NCBI GenBank assembly: GCA_030601645.1
Contig: JAUWBQ010000038.1
Span: forward strand, 1-11,792
DNA from: Candidatus Bathyarchaeota archaeon
Lineage (GTDB): Archaea > Thermoproteota > Bathyarchaeia > TCS64
Length of the DNA: 11,792 nucleotides
Reading direction: 5' to 3'
Shown: positions 6,549 through 11,792 of the stretch, one piece after another
Position numbering within the stretch: the stretch's first letter is position 1
How the letters are laid out: each line of letters starts with the position of its first letter
Program-made: the position numbers and the translations under genes
The notes under the pieces: model-generated
Told to the model about the DNA's origin: nothing
Seen by the model: the letters and a program-made list of their open reading frames with translations, nothing else
The model's database searches: none

Positions 6549-6568
6549 TATATCGATTCTTCGATATA
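6549..6568. promoter_or_regulatory. Perfect 8-bp inverted repeat, probable operator
   Basis: TATATCGA and TCGATATA are perfect reverse complements around the four-base spacer TTCT. The dyad sits 48-67 bases upstream of the GT2 start codon and overlaps a TATA-like stretch on the minus strand, a position where a bound dimer would block transcription. The divergent PadR regulator is the natural candidate ligand, though the arm sequence is not the classic ATGT/ACAT form. Confidence 0.55.
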
Positions 6569-6723
6569 TCCGCCCATTACCCCAGAAACTGGAATATAAA
6601 TCTTTACCCGAAAAACTGATTTTCAGTACATATGTTTCTGAGGAAGGTTACTAAACATGGTTCATTATTTCCCAGTGAACATTTATATGTCTAAAAAATG
6701 ATATATGTTCCTGTTGATATGTA

Positions 6724-7041
6724 ATGTTGGAGAACACCCACAGCGAACTCCGGAGGAGGTTCGTGAGAAGCTTCCTCGATCTGATGGTGTTGCGCATGCT
6801 CCTGGATGAACCCCTCTGGGGCTACAGGATCATGTCTAAGATGATGGAGGCCTATGGCATCAAGGTCGGTCCACCAGTGATCTATCCCCTCTTGGAATCC
6901 CTGGAATCTGAAGGACTTTTAGATTGTAATGAGATCTACGAGGGGAAGAGGAAGAGAAAGGTCTACAACACAACCCCTCTTGGCGTGGAGAAAATTAAGC
7001 AGTTCGCAGACGTCCTAGGAGAGTTCTCAGGCTCGGTTTAG
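6724..7041 (+). CDS. PadR-family winged-helix transcriptional regulator
   Basis: This 105-residue protein is the size of a minimal PadR N-terminal domain. The characteristic elements are in order. They are the helix LDLMVLRMLLDEPLWGYRI (residues 18-36), the recognition-helix segment VGPPVIYPLLESLESEGLL (48-66, family pattern SPGTLYPxLxxLExEGL), and the wing KRKRKVYNTTPLGVEKI (75-91, family pattern RKYYxLTxxG). PadR proteins bind operators as dimers and usually repress a neighbouring operon in response to a small molecule or stress. No effector-binding C-terminal domain is present beyond a short helix. It diverges from the GT2-archaeosortase operon across an intergenic region with several dyads, so it probably controls that operon and itself. 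Its stop codon directly abuts the stop of the convergent ATPase gene. Confidence 0.93.
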   Translation: MLENTHSELRRRFVRSFLDLMVLRMLLDEPLWGYRIMSKMMEAYGIKVGPPVIYPLLESLESEGLLDCNEIYEGKRKRKVYNTTPLGVEKIKQFADVLGEFSGSV

Positions 7042-7824
7042 CTACAGCTTGTCTTCCAACCTTTTCGCGACCTCGCCCAAGGCCCATGTGAACGGGTGCT
7101 CTGGCTTGTCCAGGGCGAAGAGGGACACTCTCTGAGCCAGGAGTATATCGCAGTAGCACGGGATGATCGCGATCAGGGGCTGTTTGAATTGGCCCTTTAT
7201 GGATTCGACGAGGTTTTTCTGGCTGTCCTCTTCGACGAACATGTGGGGGGTGGCCTTGTTGATGAGGACGTAGGTCTTCTTCTCGAAGGGCTCGTAGAGG
7301 TCCTTGACCATGCGCTGAGCGCCTTCGAGATCTAGGAGGTCCATGCTCGAAACGATGACACACACGTCGGAGCTGACGACCGCGTTCACCGATGAATACT
7401 GGACCCCCGGGCTAGTGTCTATTATTATGATCTCTACTCCGAACTGGTCTGCCAGTTCCTGCTTCATCGCCATGATCCGTTTCAGGGCCCTCATCTGCCA
7501 CTTTCGGTCCTTCCTGGCGATCTCCCTCATGGCGTCCATCTCGACGTTGGCGAAGCCCACGAAGAACCTCCCCTTGGTCTTGTACCTGTCTGTCAGGTCC
7601 ACCATGACGTCTCCGATCTTGGCCTTCCCGTCTAGGTAGTCGTTGACCCATCTCCTGACATTGTTCTTCGCCTGGAATATGGTCAGGAGGCTGGGGGCCC
7701 TGAAGTCGAAGTCGAGGAGGGCGACGTTCCGCCCCTTCGCAGCCAGAATTACGCTTATGTTACTGGATATTAGGCTCTTGCCGGTGCCTCCCCGGCTCGA
7801 GTGGATCGAGATCGTTTTCACCAT
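7042..7824 (-). CDS. MinD/ParA-family P-loop ATPase with atypical Walker A
   Basis: This SIMIBI-class ATPase of 260 residues binds ATP and probably dimerises to position or partition a partner. Counting from the GTG at 7833, the deviant Walker A is SRGGTGKS (13-20), the A' strand LLDFDFRAPS lies at 39-48, and Walker B with the following loop is IIIIDTSPG (135-143). The C-terminal IPCYCDILLAQRV helix-strand unit is typical of MinD. The signature lysine of the KGG motif is arginine (R14), which is unusual because that lysine contacts the nucleotide across the dimer. Two starts are possible. GTG at 7833 touches the upstream gene's TAG, whereas ATG at 7824 is preceded at 5 bases by AGGTGA, so the GTG probably belongs to the ribosome binding site. 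No amphipathic membrane-targeting C-terminus is obvious. It forms a unit with the zinc-ribbon gene before it. Confidence 0.9.
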   Translation of the reverse strand: MVKTISIHSSRGGTGKSLISSNISVILAAKGRNVALLDFDFRAPSLLTIFQAKNNVRRWVNDYLDGKAKIGDVMVDLTDRYKTKGRFFVGFANVEMDAMREIARKDRKWQMRALKRIMAMKQELADQFGVEIIIIDTSPGVQYSSVNAVVSSDVCVIVSSMDLLDLEGAQRMVKDLYEPFEKKTYVLINKATPHMFVEEDSQKNLVESIKGQFKQPLIAIIPCYCDILLAQRVSLFALDKPEHPFTWALGEVAKRLEDKL

Positions 7825-7833
7825 TTCGCTCAC

Positions 7834-8913
7834 CTACGATATTACGGAGAAGAGCACCTGCCGGCCCTTCCTCTCCTTTTTCAGGTATCCCATCCTCACC
7901 AGCTGGTTCAGATAGCCGCTCTCGACGGCCCTCGCCCTCTTCGTCATGTCAGAGATCTCGTCGGCCGTCGTCTTTCCCTTCTCACACACCACGGAAGCCG
8001 TCTTCCTCAGATGGTCCGGGAGGGACAGGAGCGTCATGACATCCAGGGTCTCGAATCTGAACTCATTTACGGGGGGGATCGCCTTGAGCAGATCCTTCCA
8101 GAGAGTGCCGAGATCGCGGGTCTCCACGACGTCTATGTCATACTGCTCTGCGAGTTTTCTCGCTTTCTTCGTCAGCCCCGGAAACGCCACTAGAATGGAT
8201 CTGGGAGGGTTCGTGTCGAAGACCTTGGCGAACATGGATATGACTTTGTCCTCTCCCACATCATCGTCGGAGACCACGAAATCCAGGGCGAGGATTACCT
8301 CGTTCTGGTCTTCGCTCCTTGCCGTGATGTCGAAAAAATGCTCCACTTCTGATTCACCTGTCATAAATCCAGGGCTCTCGGTTTCGTACCCCCGTTCATG
8401 GAGGAACTCGAGCAGGGGTTTTATCGCCAGCCGGTCTGAGATCTTCTCTATCCCTTCTTCACTGAACTTGTAGCAGAAAACAGGCCTGACCGATAGGTCC
8501 CCCTTCTGGATCAGTACGCCGCAGCTGCGGCATCTCCAACCAGCATCGCCGGATTTTACACCTTTCGAAATCTCGTTTTCTCCTGATGATCCGCTGTCTC
8601 GAATATCATTTGTGTCCTGTCTGTCCAATTTGAGGATCTGATCGATGTTGCATGAACCGCATCCAGGGCAACTCACGAGGACACCGCAGACCTCCGACGT
8701 CAGGAGATTGATGTCCTGAAGCGATTTCAGGAAGGCCTCAGCATCCTCTGGCCTGTCGACGAAGACCTCCGCGCCGGGGTATCTGTAGCCTAGCTTTTCG
8801 TCCAGGACCGGGTAGAGGCTTTCGAGCTCTCCGTCGAGGAATTTCCCTATGAATAGCTGGACTCGGCTGTTCGTGGGTAGTCCCTTTTTCTTATCCGGCT
8901 TTTTCCCACTCAA
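7834..8913 (-). CDS. Zinc-ribbon protein with nuclease-like fold and C-terminal winged helix
   Basis: I do not recognise this 359-residue protein as a named family. Residues 15-75 are mixed helix and strand. A zinc ribbon follows, with ligands CPGC (82-85) and CRSC (128-131) separated by a long polar insert. Residues 190-265 (FFDITARS, EVILALDFVVSD, then SILVAFPGLTKKARKLAEQ and DIDVVE) follow the strand-helix order of restriction-endonuclease-like (Mrr/PD-(D/E)xK) folds. The catalytic D/E-x-K is not evident, so this part may be inactive. Residues 288-357 are a winged helix with recognition segment ESGYLNQLVRMGYLKKE and a wing RKGRQVLFSV. The N-terminal part recalls TackOD1-type archaeal signalling domains, which is only a suggestion. 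The start is TTG; no other start is available before about residue 180. Its stop directly abuts the ATPase gene, so they probably act together. Confidence 0.82.
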   Translation of the reverse strand: MSGKKPDKKKGLPTNSRVQLFIGKFLDGELESLYPVLDEKLGYRYPGAEVFVDRPEDAEAFLKSLQDINLLTSEVCGVLVSCPGCGSCNIDQILKLDRQDTNDIRDSGSSGENEISKGVKSGDAGWRCRSCGVLIQKGDLSVRPVFCYKFSEEGIEKISDRLAIKPLLEFLHERGYETESPGFMTGESEVEHFFDITARSEDQNEVILALDFVVSDDDVGEDKVISMFAKVFDTNPPRSILVAFPGLTKKARKLAEQYDIDVVETRDLGTLWKDLLKAIPPVNEFRFETLDVMTLLSLPDHLRKTASVVCEKGKTTADEISDMTKRARAVESGYLNQLVRMGYLKKERKGRQVLFSVIS

Positions 8914-8960
8914 ATGGTGGTGCCCTCGCTGCCCAGATGATGATAATCCATTTTTCGATG

Positions 8961-8993
8961 ATAGTATTATAACTATTCCCTTCGCAATGCGAA
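8961..8993 (-). promoter_or_regulatory. Promoter with dyad for the zinc-ribbon/ATPase unit
   Basis: On the minus strand, TTATAATAC at about 8964-8972 is a TATA-like box placed to start transcription some 25-30 bases before the TTG at 8913. Directly upstream of it lies TTCGCA-A-TGCGAA (8981-8993), a perfect 6-bp inverted repeat around one base. A regulator bound there would touch the TFB/TBP site. The dyad is also upstream of trm1 and could affect both genes. Confidence 0.45.
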
Positions 8994-8999
8994 ATCAGC

Positions 9000-9011
9000 T
9001 AAAGTAATATC
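9000..9011 (+). promoter_or_regulatory. TATA-like box for trm1, short-leader transcript
   Basis: TAAAGTAATAT is centred about 30 bases before the ATG at 9036. With usual archaeal spacing, transcription would start within a few bases of the start codon, and no convincing ribosome binding site is present, so a leaderless or nearly leaderless mRNA is likely. Confidence 0.4.
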
Positions 9012-9035
9012 TAGCCGGACCCGATAATAGCAGGA

Positions 9036-10235
9036 ATGGACTTCCCCACGACTACGGTTCGAGAGGGCACCTCCGTTATTAGGGTACCCGAAATCAGTCA
9101 GGAAGAGGGGGAACCTCTTGAACGGGCTAGATCGAGAGCCCCAGTGTTTTACAACCCCCGGATGATGATGAACAGGAGTACGGCGGTTCTCGCTTTGGGC
9201 GTTCACCAGGGGCGGGTTTCGAGGCCGTTGACGGTCTGTGAGCCGATGTGCGGGACGGGGGTGAGGGGGGTACGGTTGGCCCTTGAGTCGCATGGGGTTG
9301 AGCGGGTCGTGATGGGGGACATGAATCCAAAGGCCATCAGGCTTGCGAGGGAAAACGCCCATATAAACGGCGTGTCGGGCGTGGTGAACGCGAGGCTCAT
9401 GGAGGCCAACCTCCTCCTGTCACTCCATTCCAAGCCTCTATCCCGATTCGACTACGTCGACATCGATCCCTACGGTTCACCAGCCCCGTATCTAGATGGC
9501 GCCATCAGGGCGTGCAAGAGGGACGGGATGGTGGCGTTGACGGCCACCGACATGGCCCCCCTCTGCGGCGTTAACCCGAGGGCTTGCCTGCGTAAATACG
9601 GGGGACGCCCCCTCAGGACAGGGTACTGTCGCGAATCTGCGTTGAGGCTCGTCGCCGGGGCCCTCGTGACCGCGGCCGCCGTCCACGAGGTCTCCCCGAG
9701 ACCCGTGTTCAGCTACGCGGCGGATCATTATGTCCGCCTGTACGTGAAGATGGGAAGGGGGAAGAAGAATGTGGACAGAAGCCTGTCAGAGATGGGGTAC
9801 ATTCTCCACTGTTTCAAGTGTCTCAACAGGAAGGCGGTGTCTAGTCGGAGCATCTTCGATTCCGCCGTGTGTGGACATTGCGGATCTCCGATGGGGGCTG
9901 CGGGGCCGATGTGGCTGGGGGATCTGGCAGAGGATGCCTTCTGCGACGACATGCTGACGCTGTCCGAGAGGTCCGCCATCAGCAGCAACCTGAGGCTCAT
10001 CCGCATAGTTCAAAGAGTCAGGGGGGAGATAGGATTCCCCCAAGGTTTTTACAGCATAGATAAAATATGTTCAAAGCTCGGAACGCCGTCAAGGGCGACG
10101 GGCGAAGTAATATCTGCGATAGAGGAGGCGGGATTCAGGGTGGCGAGGACCCACGTAGACGATAGGGGCCTGAAGACGGACGCCCCGATAGGGGATCTGA
10201 TGGACATCGTAAAGTCGGTCAAAACCGACGGGTAG
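9036..10235 (+). CDS. trm1: tRNA (guanine-N2)-dimethyltransferase Trm1
   Basis: This 399-residue enzyme uses S-adenosylmethionine to form N2,N2-dimethylguanosine, normally at position 26 of tRNA, stabilising the fold in the cytoplasm. Family landmarks are the N-terminal VFYNPRMMMNRS segment (37-48), SAM-binding motif I EPMCGTGVRG (69-78), the acidic ribose-binding GDMNPKA (94-100) and the catalytic-site DIDPYGSPAPYLD (142-154). The Trm1-specific TATDMAPLCG (169-178) and KYGGRPL (187-193) follow. The C-terminal domain has a zinc site, CFKC (259-262) with CGHC (279-282), as in archaeal Trm1. The length is normal for the family and all expected motifs are intact. It is followed after nine bases by rlmE, forming a two-gene RNA-methylation operon. 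Related archaeal enzymes can also modify G10, but the motif order matches Trm1. Confidence 0.97.
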   Translation: MDFPTTTVREGTSVIRVPEISQEEGEPLERARSRAPVFYNPRMMMNRSTAVLALGVHQGRVSRPLTVCEPMCGTGVRGVRLALESHGVERVVMGDMNPKAIRLARENAHINGVSGVVNARLMEANLLLSLHSKPLSRFDYVDIDPYGSPAPYLDGAIRACKRDGMVALTATDMAPLCGVNPRACLRKYGGRPLRTGYCRESALRLVAGALVTAAAVHEVSPRPVFSYAADHYVRLYVKMGRGKKNVDRSLSEMGYILHCFKCLNRKAVSSRSIFDSAVCGHCGSPMGAAGPMWLGDLAEDAFCDDMLTLSERSAISSNLRLIRIVQRVRGEIGFPQGFYSIDKICSKLGTPSRATGEVISAIEEAGFRVARTHVDDRGLKTDAPIGDLMDIVKSVKTDG

Positions 10236-10244
10236 GGCACAAGG

Positions 10245-10898
10245 ATGTCGAGCAGGTGGTTCAACGAGAGGAAAAACGATCCCTACTACAGGTGGGCGAA
10301 GGAGCAGGGGTACCGCTCTCGGGCGGCCTTCAAGCTCATCCAGCTTGAAGAGCGCTTCGGCTTTCTGGAGGGTGCGCGCAACGTGCTTGACCTGGGGGCG
10401 GCCCCCGGCGGATGGCTCCAGGTGGCCAGCGAATCGGTCGGCGATGAAGGCCTCGTCCTTGGGGTCGACCTCGACGAGATAGAGCCCCTTGGCCTCCCGA
10501 ACGTCGAGACCCTGGTCGGGGACATCACCGACGAGGAGACCCAGGATGAAATCATGGACATGTTTCAGGGGAAGGTAGACGTCATCCTTTCTGATATGGC
10601 CCCCGACGTCAGCGGAACATGGGATCTGGACCAGTATCGCCAGATACACCTGGCCAGGGTGGCGTTGGTCATCGCAGACAGGCTGTTGAAGAGAAAGGGT
10701 TGGATGGTGATCAAGACGTTCCAGGGCTCGGAACACGGCAAATTCGTCCGGGAGATGAGGGACATGTTCGAGACGGTGAGGATAGTCAAACCGAAGGCCA
10801 CGAGGAAGAAGAGCGCGGAGATCTACCTCGTCGCGAGGAACCTAAAGTCTGACCGCAGGCTCCCGGAAGGGTTCAGACCGGTGGACGAGGAGCTCTAG
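10245..10898 (+). CDS. rlmE: FtsJ/RlmE-family ribose 2'-O-methyltransferase
   Basis: This 217-residue protein transfers a methyl group from S-adenosylmethionine to a ribose 2'-hydroxyl, most likely in 23S rRNA. The K-D-K-E catalytic tetrad is complete: K30 in RAAFKLIQL, D117 in LSDMAPD, K157 in VIKTFQG and E192 in KSAEIYLVAR. The SAM-binding motif I is LDLGAAPGGW (48-57), and GVDLDE (73-78) is the following acidic loop. The length matches E. coli RlmE, without the TRAM-type extension found in some archaeal homologues. It is probably co-transcribed with trm1. A tRNA target (Trm7-type) cannot be excluded from sequence alone. Its TAG shares the palindrome CTAG with the TAG of the convergent AroM-family gene, so the two genes overlap by four bases. 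Confidence 0.95.
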   Translation: MSSRWFNERKNDPYYRWAKEQGYRSRAAFKLIQLEERFGFLEGARNVLDLGAAPGGWLQVASESVGDEGLVLGVDLDEIEPLGLPNVETLVGDITDEETQDEIMDMFQGKVDVILSDMAPDVSGTWDLDQYRQIHLARVALVIADRLLKRKGWMVIKTFQGSEHGKFVREMRDMFETVRIVKPKATRKKSAEIYLVARNLKSDRRLPEGFRPVDEEL

Positions 10899-11563
10899 GA
10901 GGCCAGCTCCTTCAGAACCCTGGCCACCAGCGCATTTGAGAGGATCACGGGTTTACCCGTCTTCTCCGCCACTGCCCTCTTGACCTTTGAGCTGAACCCG
11001 AAGCAGTTGAGCAGTATCAGATCTGGATCCCGATCCGCAAGCCTTTCGGCCAGCGCTTCTACACCCCCCTCCCCCTCATAGGGAGACAGATGGTCGGCGT
11101 AGACCTCGACGCCCTCCCTGCCAAACGCGGATTCCGCCATGTGCGTCTGCTCTTCTGCAGGGTAGACGACGGCCAGCCTTCCCCTTTTCAGGGTGGCTTC
11201 GATGACGCCCTTGAGGATCTCCTGGGGGGTGACGACCAGCCCCTTCGACTCGAACTTCGGGAACTTGCCCGTGCACATGATCACGGTCAACCTCACTCCC
11301 TCCTCCTCGAGCCGGTGTATCCTCTCCTGGAGGATGGGGAGGATCAGCCTCTTGGTTATCATCACCTCGGTTCCGTCCCTCAGCCTGGAGACGAGGAGGT
11401 AGTCGTCGGGCTTGAAATCGATCTGCTCTATGTCCTCGGGGGTTAGATCGTTGAGGGCCCCCGCCTCAAGGATCTCGAATCCCTCTCCCAGGATCTCCTT
11501 GAGGGGCGGGAGGATGTCGTCCCTCGGCGACTGTCCTATGGATAGCATCCCGATCTTCTTCAT
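10895..11563 (-). CDS. AroM-family protein
   Basis: This 222-residue protein starts KKIGMLSIGQSPRDDI, the signature opening of the AroM family. The family is named from an E. coli gene next to aroL, and its biochemical role is not established. The fold is related to the Asp/Glu racemase superfamily, which uses two cysteines as acid and base. Here Cys97 in IMCTGKF and Cys187 in LNCFGFSSK are at the equivalent places, one in each half of a pseudo-symmetric protein, which suggests a racemase- or decarboxylase-like active site. The length is normal for the family. No aromatic-pathway gene is near, so a shikimate link is not supported here. It lies 48 bases downstream of a probable helicase gene on the same strand and has only a weak ribosome binding site, so it is probably co-transcribed. 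Confidence 0.93.
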   Translation of the reverse strand: MKKIGMLSIGQSPRDDILPPLKEILGEGFEILEAGALNDLTPEDIEQIDFKPDDYLLVSRLRDGTEVMITKRLILPILQERIHRLEEEGVRLTVIMCTGKFPKFESKGLVVTPQEILKGVIEATLKRGRLAVVYPAEEQTHMAESAFGREGVEVYADHLSPYEGEGGVEALAERLADRDPDLILLNCFGFSSKVKRAVAEKTGKPVILSNALVARVLKELAS

Positions 11564-11611
11564 CCTAGATGAGAAAGAAGCCTGTGGACTAATATGGTTG
11601 ACGCTGCGGGG

Positions 11612-11792
11612 CTAGATGAAGCGTCTCTTCAGTGCGTTTTTCTCCCCCTCGACTATCCTCTCGAAGAACTCGTTCGTCTCGCCCTCGGTCTCGGCGAGGA
11701 GGTCCCAGGCCTCCGAGAGGTCCACGCGCTTCGCGGCGGCCACGATCGCGCCCCTCCTCCCGTACATGGAGACGAGCTTCGCCGTCGCCTTC
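11612..11792 (-). CDS. C-terminal end of a probable Lhr/Ski2-like helicase, truncated by window edge
   Basis: An open frame of 59 full codons runs from the right edge to a TAG at 11612-11614. It contains KLVSMYGRRGAIVAAAKRV, an acidic helix DLSEAWDLLAETEG, and the end NEFFERIVEGEKNALKRRFI. The order (YG+RA, a VLAGxG-like turn, a helix, then [FY]-x-x-I-x-x-x-E and a final R-x-F/W) matches the tail of large archaeal Lhr/Ski2-like ATP-dependent helicases as I know them. The glycines of the usual LAGxG turn are changed to AAAKR. The helicase motifs lie outside the window, so the family call is tentative while the reading frame itself is well supported by its codon use. Confidence 0.5.
   Translation of the reverse strand, partial: KATAKLVSMYGRRGAIVAAAKRVDLSEAWDLLAETEGETNEFFERIVEGEKNALKRRFI

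Larger units (their letters stand above)
6502..6723. promoter_or_regulatory. Divergent A/T-rich promoter and operator region between GT2 and PadR genes
   Basis: These 222 bases are far more A/T-rich than the genes around them and separate two outward-facing genes. On the plus strand, TTTATATG at 6683-6689 and ATATATG near 6701-6707 are candidate TATA boxes for the PadR gene, which has no visible ribosome binding site and may be nearly leaderless. On the minus strand, TATA-like bases at 6546-6555 and at 6594-6602 could serve the GT2 operon. The region also holds the 6549-6568 dyad, the palindrome ACATATGT at 6628-6635, ACAT-N4-ATGT at 6679-6690, and a GTTCA/TGAAC inverted pair at 6660-6680. 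ATGT/ACAT dyads are typical PadR-family operators. Assignment of each element is an inference. Confidence 0.6.

Noticed and set aside
6724..7041. Toxin-antitoxin or phage regulator interpretation of the small regulator
   Set aside because: Full PadR motif order is present, and no toxin, integrase or attachment-site repeat is visible nearby.

Overview
The window looks like a compact archaeal chromosome segment. The evidence is a Trm1 tRNA dimethyltransferase, a short FtsJ/RlmE-type 2'-O-methyltransferase, an archaeosortase, TATA-like A/T-rich promoters, frequent GTG/TTG starts and heavy AGG/AGA arginine use. The lineage cannot be fixed from the sequence. A TACK-type archaeon such as a Bathyarchaeia relative is possible, but that is a guess. 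No rRNA, tRNA, CRISPR array or insertion sequence was seen, and no gene-free stretch exceeds 300 bases.

Region 1 (1-1716, + strand) is a tight three-gene operon. It holds the C-terminal ATPase head of an SMC protein with Smc5-like signatures, an all-helical protein that could be a kleisin, and a tandem winged-helix protein that resembles Nse3/MAGE (KITE class). Together they look like an archaeal Smc5/6-type complex in one operon. This is one of two candidates for an undescribed system.

Region 2 (1768-6501, - strand) is a four-gene operon read from 6501 downward. First is a membrane GT2 synthase with a C-terminal external domain and a PEY-TM-basic tail like an archaeosortase sorting signal. 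Next come an overlapping archaeosortase/exosortase-family peptidase and two unrecognised soluble proteins. These two share a ~90-residue domain at opposite ends and carry copies of a helical motif; four copies in the larger protein are spaced 28/28/29 residues apart. A divergent PadR-family regulator (6724-7041) and a 222-bp A/T-rich intergenic region with perfect dyads probably control this operon. The likely theme is regulated cell-surface polysaccharide synthesis plus protein or lipid-linked anchoring. This is the second candidate system.

Region 3 (7042-8913, - strand) is a two-gene unit. It encodes a zinc-ribbon protein with a nuclease-like fold and a C-terminal winged helix, followed with no gap by a MinD/ParA-family ATPase whose signature lysine is replaced by arginine.

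Region 4 (9036-11792) is housekeeping: trm1 and rlmE on the + strand, converging on an AroM-family gene and the C-terminal end of a probable helicase on the - strand. The rlmE and AroM genes share one CTAG as overlapping stop codons.
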